Below are positions 21,408-32,600 of a DNA stretch of 64,000 bases, piece by piece (position 1 is the first letter of the stretch; each line of letters starts with the position of its first letter). Origin of the DNA: Sporodiniella umbellata (taxonomy: Eukaryota; Mucoromycota; Mucoromycetes; Mucorales; Rhizopodaceae); the NCBI GenBank assembly GCA_025677835.1, contig JAIXMR010000069.1:1-64000 (forward strand). Direction: 5' to 3'. The notes below the pieces were generated by a model. The model saw only the letters and a list, made by a program, of their open reading frames with translations, was not told the DNA's origin and ran no database searches. A program made the translations under genes and the position numbers.

Positions 21408-22945
21408 TTATCTACGATCTGTCTCAAACACAAGTTCAAATTGAACGTAAGGTCTGTAGTTATTGTCGTTCACAGATTGTAAATCGTGATCCAAAATTTC
21501 CTCTTGTTGACCCTTAATAGCCTGTCCATGCACACCTCCTAAGCGGCCATATTGGGCAACCATGATATCATCTACCTTTTTCTCGGACTTGGAGTTGACC
21601 TAGAATATTTTTTTTAGTCGATGAAGCTCTGTGCAAATGCTATCCTTACCGAAATGGCTACAGAACAGAAATCAGGAGGCAGGCCATAGCGAAGCACAGA
21701 TTCAACAAAGACGCGTAAAGCTTTAAGATGTAACCAAGATGAGAAAATTTCTCCAAAGTTTGTCTTAGCTAGACGAAGCAACTCAGTTTGCTGATCACGT
21801 TCTGCTGCTTCAGATTCCTCAAGTTCTCTTTGTTGGGTTTGTAAAGCATCTTGGTCGTACTGGAAGTCCCGAGGAATAAAGCGCTCTTCTCTAGCTTTAT
21901 GGCTAAATTCGTCCACAACACGTTGGAATACGGTAACAGCATATAGTCCAAATTCTTCATCTTCTTTGATCAAGCTATTATTTTTTTTTAAAGAAAAAGT
22001 TAGCTATATCAAGTTCAAAAAAGCAAATTAAAGGCTTACACAGAAGAGCGAGGAACGACCATATCAGTCAAAGTTTCATACTGGTTGTTCCACTGCTTAT
22101 AAAGAGATTTGGGAACTGCCACAATAACGGTAGTCAAAAACTCAGAGTTTAAGACACAGTGTTGCTTTTTGACAATACCGTTCAAGTTACGAACGGACAG
22201 ATTACCACTAAGGAATATTATTATACCCTCTTTTTATAAGATAGTCCTATGTTGAACTCACGTCTGTTTACGCTGTAAAGTTTGAAGTGCGTTCTTTGTC
22301 TGGGTATATGTGTTCAGTTTGGTTTTCATGATATTATCAACAGTGGCAACTTCCTATTGATATTAGTCTGTAAGTTGCTTTTTTTATTATTTTTTTATTT
22401 TTTTTTTCGCATAAGAGTTGAGAAGACAAACCTGGCTTAAAGTAGCAGTAGTTTCTTGCAAAGATTTGTCGGTACGATATTTCATCGTATTCCATTGAAA
22501 AGTGGATACAGATTGATTCAAACTTTCTACAAAAAAGGGCGTGATTAATACACATATACACTTTTTTTTTTAAAAAAAAAAAGGCCTTTGTGTCTTACTG
22601 TCATTCACCAAAAGAACTTCTTCAAGAGGTTGACCTTTTGTCAAGTTGGCAAGAATGTCAGCTAATTTATTAACAGCCTGCTCAAAAGTGGCATCATATT
22701 TGACAAGATCATCTGACAAAAGTACAAGCGCATCCAAAGTACCAATCTTCACGAAAAAAAAAGTTACAAGTTGCATTCGTTATATATATATATATATATG
22801 TGTGTGTATATAAAACCTTAAAATCAGGAATGTTGTATTGGTAGGCTTGAGCATGCTCCTCTAATTTCCCTTTGATGTTCAAGAAGGTGTTTCGCTTATT
22901 TCCCAAAGCAGGAACAGAAATAAAGGTGTATTTCATATCAAACAA
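21408..22945 (-). CDS. VMA5: V-type proton ATPase subunit C
   Basis: Seven exons (22945-22817, 22746-22599, 22526-22432, 22353-22262, 22207-22040, 21974-21650, 21599-21408) sum to 382 residues with all phases consistent. Subunit C bridges the V1 stator and V0 and controls reversible V1-V0 assembly on vacuoles. Conserved stretches include IGTLDALVLLSDDL, TGNLSVRNLNGIVK, FLTTVIVAVPKS, EERFIPRDFQYD and LRVFVESVLRYGLPPDF. The start (MFDMKYTFISVPALG) fits the family beta-strand; a start at the second Met is possible. Intron 1 holds a TG/TA microsatellite and an unusual GTTTTA donor. The 3' end is 44 bp from the stop of the convergent MIX17 gene. Confidence 0.94.
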
Positions 22946-25186
22946 AGCAAAGAAAAATTGGAAAAAAGAAGAGGGAAAAATTACGTTTATGTGTTACTAA
23001 ATAGCGGAAAGTTAAAAACAAGGATTCTCATCTGTTTCATGTCTTTTTGATGTGCAGTCAGTAAGGCAAAATTTTAAGGCTAATAGAAAAAGCATGACAA
23101 AAAAAAAAGGCCAAAGATTATTGACAGATATTGATGCTACTGAAAATAGGGCTATGGAGTTAGCTATAGTTTGAGCTATTTGTAGATAAATAAAGGCAAA
23201 ATAGTTTTAATCCAGGATGCTGGTTCCAACATTGTCCTCCGGGTTTAAGTTTTCCTATAATAAGCTTTTAGCTTCTCGAAACCTAAATGTACAATCTCGC
23301 AATTTTCTTCTACAAATAAAGTGCGATAACTAAAATAATATCCATCTTCTAAGGTTTACATCATTGCTGAGCCCAAACGATTATATCAGTTTTGTACTTT
23401 AAAATGAGAATACTCGATATAATTACACGGCGTTTTCACAACAGAAAAGCCTATGGTTTCTGTTTGGTATTTTTTAAGTCTCGATGCTTATTTTTGCCTC
23501 TATATTATGTTTTCCAAGACCGTGTTTAAAAAATATAGACAGAAATACGTCTTTCAAATATCGATAGTTTTGAAAAATTAATATAAGCACCTTAATTTTG
23601 CTATACACTAATTTCTAATTCTAGAATCAGATCTTTAGCTTAACATAGATGAGCTGGAAAGTAATATGTTAACAATTGCTGAGCTAGATTGTTTAAATTT
23701 TCAGCTATCAGTGGAAGGAATACTGCGAATGGTTCGATAGCTAAATTGATCGTAGAGTATTTCAATACAAAATCATGTTCGTTACTACAATAAAAAATGG
23801 GACTGGTGGTGCTCAAATATACTGATTTAACAAACATATTTTCTGTCACTCTGTTTGTATGACTGATCTCTTTTTTTTTTTAAAAAAAAAAACTAGAAAA
23901 GGAACGTACTAGCAAAGTAACGGACGAGAAGTCTAAAAAGTTCAAGTAAAGTAGCTATTTATAGTACCAATAGTATCAGGATCCCTCTAAAGTTGTCCAG
24001 ATTTAAGAGCTTTACGTGCCGACTTAAAGCACAATTAAAATTTAATAGATGCTCAACTATACAACTTGGGCTACCACAGATGAAGAGCGTATCTGTTTTC
24101 TTACTATACATCAATGTACCCCTCTACTAATAGCTCTATGGCAAAATACGTAGAAATCTGCTTTGCATCATCAAACAATCATAGTTTTTTGTCAGCCAAA
24201 AAAAAGGCATACCCTGTTCCTTCATAGTATACAGCGATGCAGTCCTATGGGCACAGATGTCAATTTTGATGCATAATCAGAAATTGGATCACAACTAAAA
24301 AAAAAAAAAAAAAAAATTGCGAGAGTTTACATCGAAAACAAGCTCTTTTGACATATTCAATATGAGTTTTATTCAAAACATACAAATAAAAGAGACTAAT
24401 AATTTCCGGATCAGAGCAATACTAGTGTACATTGAGAGACTTGATTATGAGAGACCTTGTTAAAAGCCATTCTCAATTTCATAAACTGAATGTCTATAGC
24501 ATTTTCAATGGGGAGTATTTTTAAATTAAGTTAGTAAATAAGACTGGATTTTTTCTTTTGAAGAATCACTTACTTTTTAACCAATTTCCTCTGTCATCTA
24601 GCCATATTTATACTTCAAGTAAATTAAAACGAAAAGAAGAATGCTAGAATAGTTTATAAAGATACTCAGCAAAGAATTCATTACTCGCTTCTCGATCAAT
24701 TGGGTTATACTGAGTAGATATGCTTGCGTTCTAGTTTGTAAATAAAAATCGACATCTCTAATTAACATTAAAAATAGACAAAGGCTCTAGTAACAGCTAT
24801 AGTGAAAAAAAAACGACATACATAAATGAAGTTTGCTCTTGCGTTTGAAATAGACTTTTTACTTTCTAGAGTATTATATTAGTTTTCCAAAATCAAAGTT
24901 AATGTTAAACGTATAGCTCTTTCTTTTTATCTTCGTATTTTCGATACAGTTGTAGACCTTAGCATGGAATAAGAGTTTTTTTTATTTTGTTTTTACAAAA
25001 TAGACCGGTTTTTTTTTTGGAAGCGTTCCATTAGTTTCCTTTATGACATGATATAAACAGCAATGAATTTACCTAAATTTCGCACAAACGTACATGTTAG
25101 TAGACTGAGGCACATACCATAACGGCTTTTTATTTTGTTTTATGTTTTCGAATATTATTCTATATGCACCCACGAAAATGTATGTT

Positions 25187-25220
<34 letters not shown>

Positions 25221-26600
25221 AATTGTGTTTATGAAGAAGGATCAAACACTAAATGCAATGCTCTTGATATACAGCTTACTAATAGATCTCTTCAAGATAT
25301 TTTAAAATATGTTGTTTTACTCTGCAATTAAGCGTGACTTCTTTCGTATCATACAAGTTACTTGAAGAGCGGCTATATAGCACATAAAATATTGCTACTT
25401 TTAGCTCAATTCAAAGGCTTTTGCCAAATTGCCGTATGCTAAAAAAGAAGGAAAAATCAAAGTTTCCATATGTAAAATAGTATGTGTTTTAAAGTTGTTA
25501 TAATTTTTGTTTTTCTTTTTTAGCAAGATAATATTAGACAGTTTCTTCGAGAAACTAGAAAATTAAGCGTTTTTCGTCTCTTGGTTGATGTTTTAACTAA
25601 GCGTTTCTAGCTTCATATACCTCTGTCAAATTTCTTTCAGACAGAGGATTTATCACAAGGAAAAAAAATGCAAACTGTAGCTACACAAATGTATATATAG
25701 TACGTTTGATTTTAGTAATTGAAGATCTAGATAAGCTGCTTTCTGTCTATCAGCAATTCAAAGGATTATGTGCGATAAGAAGGTAGTAGCTGAAAACAAT
25801 GTGACAAGAAGCAGGGGCAGCCGTTTACTGTATTCAGCTACAACAGAAGATACGTTGGATTGTAGTCTAGAGAAAAAAGTAACATAATGTAGGCAAGTAT
25901 AAATAGTAAAAACCTACTAAAAAAGCACTCATTATCGTTTTTCTCGTCTTCTAACCTCGCTTCCATCGTTAAAGAAATATTCAGATCAGCTATGTAATAA
26001 CAACATCTTGACTCTGAATTCATTTTATAATAGAGAACGTTTGATTACTGAAGCTAATAGAAAGGCTCCATTAAAAAGGATGGGCACATGTGCTATTACT
26101 GTAAATAATAGCAACGGAGAAGAACTTTTATAAGTAAGCTATTAACCCTATAGCATTGCTGCAAACCATATTATTTCTTTTTTGAAAGTAAAACAAAAAA
26201 ACTGGAGAATAGTATAGGTAAAAGTAGATTTGGAAAAGCTTTTGGTGGATTGAATATGGATTTTAAAGAGTATGTGGCTATTAAAAGGATCAGAAAAATA
26301 AGATGAGCTGTGACGATATAGCAAGCTTTTTTTTGAAGAAAAGATGTTTTTTCAAAATGACTAATACTTTTTGATCCACAACAAAGTGAGCGTCCTAAAA
26401 TGACTAAAACGTGAGTACATTGTTTGATACAAAAGGTTCTCTAAATAAGATACCTACATCGCCATTATCCTAGAGCAAGTACTATATAAATATACACCCA
26501 ATTTACATTTTATAATAGATGTATCGAAATGAGAGAATTTTCAAAAAAAAAAAAAAGTTAACCGCTTCTTGCACATACATAATATTGTCAGAAATCAACT
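22946..26600. other. Gene-poor AT-rich stretch
   Basis: About 3.6 kb without a credible gene. Short frames (such as 23640-23849 and 25838-26023 on minus) have no motifs. A TA microsatellite lies at about 25193-25222 and A/T runs are common. It merges into the kinase fossil and is probably decayed gene or element DNA. Confidence 0.5.
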
Positions 26601-26619
26601 GTCTATACTCACAGAAGGT

Positions 26620-26920
26620 GACCTAAAAGCGGCAAAAACTTTTACAACCAAAACCGGTAGTCCAAATCTTAGAGACTTGTGGCTTTTTCAGTATAAAAAT
26701 AAAAGATGATGAAACGAGAGGTGAACCAGCTGGACAGCTCAATTGGATGGCTCTAGAAGCAATCAGATTTTCTGGTACCTCAAAAAAATCTGATATTTGT
26801 TTCCTTAGGTGTACGATCGTTGAGATGCTTACTGGAAAGCCAAACTATGCTGATATGTACTCATTTGCAGCTATCTACAAGATTGTAAAGGCAATGTGTC
26901 TGCTATACCAAAAAGTTCAG
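26620..26920 (+). pseudogene. Protein kinase fossil (MAPKKK/STE11-like C-lobe)
   Basis: The plus strand retains the kinase order in broken frames: GDLKAAKTFTTKTGSPNLRD (degenerate catalytic and DFG loops), then, after stops and a frame change, EPAGQLNWMALEAIR (the activation/APE segment, with the APE Pro replaced by Leu), TSKKSDICFLRCTIVEMLTG (subdomain IX) and a KPNYADMY ... AAIYKIV stretch. The AAIYKI ending is typical of STE11/MAPKKK kinases. Loss of the HRD motif and DFG Asp context and the stop codons show it is dead. No N-lobe is visible upstream. Confidence 0.75.
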
Positions 26921-27013
26921 TTTTATTATATAAACACTAAACGACGATATTTAAAAACAATTTATTCACTCAGGATGCAGAGGTATTTTTGCTTCATTGT
27001 TTCAATAAACTAA

Positions 27014-29605
27014 CAAAGGATTGACCTACTGCCTATAAACTTATGGGGTTCAAATGGCTGAAACCTTTTTTGTATAGAGACAGTATGTCTTTTATATGAG
27101 ACAAAAAAAAAAGCACACAAAGACCATGTATGGAGTCTTTGTGCTTGGGAAACGCATAAAACATAGTTTAAAAAACTTTTACAAGCTTTACATTCAAACA
27201 GTACAAGCAAATAAATAAACAGACATTATATCAGGACACAAAATCCCAAATTTAAGTGAAAAAAAAAAGGGGGGAAGTTTGCATCGTTGTGTAGCCTGTC
27301 TAGTGGAACCTAGGAGACAGCAAAGAGCGACTACATGTGTTTTGGTGGGTAATTTGTTTGTCAGTTCAAACCTTTATTGTCTTTTAAAAAAATCCATGTT
27401 TTTTACTAGCCTTAAGAAATACATACCACACCTGCTTATGTTTAACAACGGTGTTAGAAATGAATTCGAATAGACAAAGGTGCTAATAGTGGGTCGATTG
27501 TTATTGATTTTCGAAAAAATTCAAGGGCAGGATGCTATAATTGAATAGTGTCCCAACGAGTCGCGCAGGGTACAAAAATACAGTTCCCTCCCTCAGTAGA
27601 CCGATATATCTATTGCCTGTAACTACTCTTTTTTTTTTACAAGACAAAAAACGAATGTCTGGATTTCGAGTTCTGTTACTAGACCCTATTTCCCAAATAT
27701 TCAAATGTAAGACGACTCGTAAAAATAAAAGTGCAGAAAAAAAGACTCAATTAGAGTGTTACCAGTAGCGAAAAAGTTACGTGTACGTCAAAACCCTTAG
27801 TGATAATAATGAAATGAGAGTGATACATTTTTAGTTACTTGTATATGCGAACTTTAGAAATTCTCCTTACGGAGAATTTTTTTAGAAGATATTTTCAAGT
27901 GCGTTTAAAAAACAATAGCTCAGAGAATAAGTTTAACCGGGCTGTTTATGCTACGGCTTCTCAGTAAAACTATATTTTTGTACTCGGTGGTTTAAAGAAA
28001 GGAGGTGCTTCCACTTTACTTTTTGTGCTCTGCATTGGAAAAGTCAACAAAAACAAAGCAGCTAACGAAAGTTGCAGAGGCTTTTTGTCTTTGTAAGTAT
28101 AGTTTGAGACCAACCGAATTTTTTAAAAGCAAACCTCAGCTTTTTTTTTTTGTAAACCAAAGTGGTCCGTATACAGGTAACAACATAGCAACTGTATTTC
28201 TTATGTATTCAGGCATAAAGTAAATAATTTTATGGTTTGTTCGTAAATAAAGGCTAAGTATTTTCATAGCTTTATCCAAATGTAGCAGCAACCAACAAAA
28301 GGATGCAATAAATGTGGCCTAGGATCAAGGTGCCAAACGATATGCGAAAACGAGGATGCATGTCTTTGTAGGATGCAGCACAACGTGTCTTTGATCTTTT
28401 AAAATGGAATGATGCGGCAGTTTTGAAATCCGTAGCATAAAATTTAAAACTCGTTTCTCGAAAGCGTACAAGTAAATCCAGTATACTGTAAAAAACTCTG
28501 TTTTTCATTGGATAGAGTAACGTTTCTGATTAAGAAAAAAAAAAAAGCAAACATGAGCAATTTGGATGAATACTATAATCTTTTGTTATCAATAAGTTAT
28601 TTCTATTATATGAAAGTGAGGCCACCTTATCTATAGAGCGAGTAAATAGAAATTGTAAACAAAATCTGTTTTGGACACCAAACAAGGCCAAGAATTCGTG
28701 TCCTTAACATAACGTGCCCCAAAATAGTCTTTTTTTTTTTTTGGTTCTAAATGATCGTTCAAAATGCTACAATAGCATTACATTCTGGAGTGCCTTTTTT
28801 TTTTCTGAACAGGGTAGATACCAACTTTCTAAAAGCCATTAAAAAGAGCCAGCTCTCAAAAAACAACATTTATAGCAGCTATTTAAATTAAAAAGAATTA
28901 TAGATTTTAACATATAAAAGCGTTATAATGACTTATCTTTCCATCTCTTTCATATTCAATTTACTTCAGGTGTTCAAGACCTATCATAATAAGAACTAAC
29001 GTATTAAAAGTTACTTAACATTTGAGAATGTTCTATGGCCTTTCTTCTTAGATAACATTTGAATGTATTTTTTCTCTTTTTTTCTGTCGTTCGTTTAAAA
29101 ATTTGAATAAATTTATACGTCTATTTTGATGTTGTATCATGTTTTTTATGCTTCCATGTGGTAAAAGTTCTTGTTTTAAGTTTGCTGAGTTTCTAAATAA
29201 GGAATTTTTGACAATCGCAGATTCACGGTGACCATAAACTGATATCAATTGGTTTTCGATCTTATTGGAAGCTTTTGTAACTTGACAAGATGTGATTCGC
29301 TAAAACAATCACTTTGAATAACGAAGCATTTTGGTCTTCTTCGCCTGTTGTCTCTATTGTATCCCTTCTTATTGCCCAAGTTGGTAAAAAAAAAAATGCT
29401 AGTTAAAATAGCCATGAGTGTTGGTTGCGTATTTTTTAAGAGTAAGCTTATTTTTTTCTGAACTACCATTTAACTACTACTACTTTCAAACAGTGTTTCT
29501 ATTTCCTTCTTCCTTTGAGCATTTCAAAGCTATATTTATTAGGCAACTTCTCCATACATAATTTCAATTTGTCTTTTTCTTTCCTCTCTTTAGTTATTAA
29601 CCAAT
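27014..29605. other. Gene-poor stretch before the giant secreted protein
   Basis: Short frames on both strands (for example 27501-27768, 28005-28223, 29048-29469) carry no family motifs. A small perfect hairpin with a T run lies near 27859-27880. The last few hundred bases are the presumed promoter and 5' UTR of the next gene. Confidence 0.5.
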
Positions 29606-32600
29606 ATGCGCCAACAGCCATCAATGGTGACTGCCTTTTTTGTGCTATTGCTAGCAACAGCTACATTCGCTTTTTCATGCAATCCTGCGCAAGGAAGTCT
29701 TACCAAAATATATTATGTCAAACGCAACTCGCACAATCAAATAAAGACCATTCTGGAATCAATGGCAACAGTACAAGCTTTTTCGCCTTTAGATAAGGTG
29801 TACCATATAAAAGCCGACTGTATAAGCAATACTCGTGTCGTTTCTGTGGTTTACGATGATGAGCGCCCCGCTGGAACATATACAACAAACCTCCAAACGC
29901 TAGTCTCTGGTACTAAAAACGCACCACACCCTTTAAGTTTGTCAGGTACAGAAAAATTACACAGGTACTTTTGATTTAAGTTTTCTCCTCATAGACTGTA
30001 TCAAAAACGAAACTTGCGACGATATTGATTATGGTTGTAAAGAAGGCGATGATGATAACGATGAGAATGACGACGAAGATGATGATGATGAAGACGAAGA
30101 CGAAGACGAAAATGACGATAGTAATGACAATGACGACGAAAAAACAGGAGATCACAACAATAACGACCATAAACATGGCCATAAAGATTGCAAGCATTGG
30201 TGGAAGGGCAATATAGACTCAAAGAAAGACAATAAGTGGTATCATCATCACCAAGACAATTGGTGGCACAGAGGTTCTGGATGGGGCTGCAAAGAGGAGC
30301 CGCCTGAGTATTGTAAAGAAAACAGCAAGACACTGACAGATATTACAATTCAATATATAACAACAACAAACGACGTGCTAAGAACTACTACGTTTCAGAA
30401 TACCGAAAAGGTTACCGTGGTTGTCACTCAGCCACCTGTTGTATCTACTTTCTATAAAACCGATAGCACAACATTGATTGGAACCCAAACGATTACTATT
30501 TCCAACGCCCAAAAAACATCTTCTGGCTCAGCGAGCGAAACAGGAACCTCAAACATTCCGTCTGATATCACTTCTTATTCTGCTACTCACACATCGAAAA
30601 CATCAAAGTCTAAAAACACATCTAAATCCTCAACTGAAAGCCATTGTACAGAGTCGAACTCTGAAAAAAGCCCAGCAACTGATTCACATTTGACAACAAC
30701 TTTGATGTCTGGAACATCAACTGTATATCCTACCACTCAAAAAAATTCAAAAACTAGCAGCTCGAATTCCCTTCCTGTGTCATCAGAAGTACCTTCAGTG
30801 ATCATTGTTACCGTTTCTGATACTATACTCAGCCTTAGTACTGTTACCGATTACAAAACTTCAACTTACTTTACTGGTTATCCTGGATCACCGTCTCCTA
30901 CCAATACACCTGGCCTACCCGGAGGCGGCTCAGGAGAAAATCCAAACGATCCATCACCTCGTCCTAGTTTACCTGGAGGCGGTTCAGGCGGAAATCCAAA
31001 CAATCCATCGCCTCGTCCTAGCTTACCTGGAGGCGGAAATCCAAACGATCCATCACCTCGTCCTAGTTTACCTGGAGGCGGTTCAGGCGGAAATCCGAAC
31101 GATCCATCGCCTCGTCCTAGCTTGCCCTCAGTAGTTATAGTAACTGTTTCTGATACTATACTCAGCCTTAGTACTGTTACCGACTACAAAACTTCAACTT
31201 ACTTTACTGGTTATCCTGGAGGAACCGGATCACCTTCTCCTACCAATACACCTGGCCTACCCGGAGGCGGCTCAGGAGGAAATCCAAACGATCCATCACC
31301 TCGTCCTAGTTTACCTGGAGGCGGTTCAGGCGGAAATCCAAACGATCCATCACCTCGTCCTAGTTTACCTGGAGGCGGTTCAGGCGGAAATCCGAACGAT
31401 CCATCGCCTCGTCCTAGCTTGCCCTCAGTAGTTATAGTAACTGTTTCTGATACTATACTCAACCTTAGTACTGTTACCGACTACAAAACTTCAACTTACT
31501 TTACTGGTTATCCTGGAGGAACCGGATCACCTTCTCCTACCAATACACCTGGCCTACCCGGAGGCGGCTCAGGAGGAAATCCAAACGATCCATCACCTCG
31601 TCCTAGTTTACCTGGAGGCGGTTCAGGCGGAAATCCGAACGATCCATCACCTCGTCCTAGTTTACCTGGAGGCGGTTCAGGCGGAAATCCAAACGATCCA
31701 TCGCCTCGTCCTAGTTTACCTGGAGGCGGTTCAGGCGGAAATCCGAACGATCCATCGCCTCGTCCTAGCTTGCCCTCAGTAGTTATAGTAACTGTTTCTG
31801 ATACTATACTCAGCCTTAGTACTGTTACCGACTACAAAACTTCAACTTACTTTACTGGCTATCCTGGAGGAACCGGATCACCGTCTTTACCTGTTCTACC
31901 TACTGGACCGGCCATTCCGACACCCAATGTGCCTGGAGGTGGTTCAGGCGGAAATCCAAACGATCCATCACCTCGTCCTAGTTTACCTGGAGGCGGTTCA
32001 GGCGGAAATCCAAACGATCCATCGCCTCGTCCTAGTTTACCTGGAGGCGGTTCAGGCGGAAATCCGAACGATCCATCACCTCGTCCTAGTTTACCTGGAG
32101 GCGGTTCAGGCGGAAATCCGAACGATCCATCACCTCGTCCTAGTTTACCTGGAGGCGGTTCAGGCGGAAATCCAAACGATCCATCGCCTCGTCCTAGTTT
32201 ACCTGGAGGCGGTTCAGGCGGAAATCCAAACGATCCATCACCTCGTCCTAGTTTACCTGGAGGCGGTTCAGGCGGAAATCCAAACGATCCATCGCCTCGT
32301 CCTAGTTTACCTGGAGGCGGTTCAGGCGGAAATCCGAACGATCCATTGCCTCGCCCTAGCTCTTCTCTGCCACAGGGAGTAACTGTAATACAAACTGGAC
32401 TGCCTTCTGTTATTACTATCACTGTATCTGATAATGTTCTTAGTCTTAGTACTATAACTGATTACAGAACATCAATTTATGTCACTAGCTATTCAGGAGT
32501 TGCTGGATCGTCATCAATAACCGGTAATTTACCAAGTATTCCAACGGGTATTGTCACACCTACCGCTGGTATTCCTGGTAACAACCCTGGAGAAAACAAT

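Noticed and set aside
27270..27380. tRNA-like look (GTTCAAACC) near the start of a gene-poor stretch
   Set aside because: No cloverleaf can be drawn with paired acceptor stem and D-arm.
27859..27880. Perfect hairpin AATTCTCC-TTAC-GGAGAATT followed by T run resembling a bacterial terminator
   Set aside because: In AT-rich nuclear fungal DNA this occurs by chance; no gene ends here.
30025..30333. Met/Thr/Lys-rich plus frame and His/Tyr-rich minus frame
   Set aside because: Shadow frames of the GAT/GAC/GAA acidic run of the giant gene.
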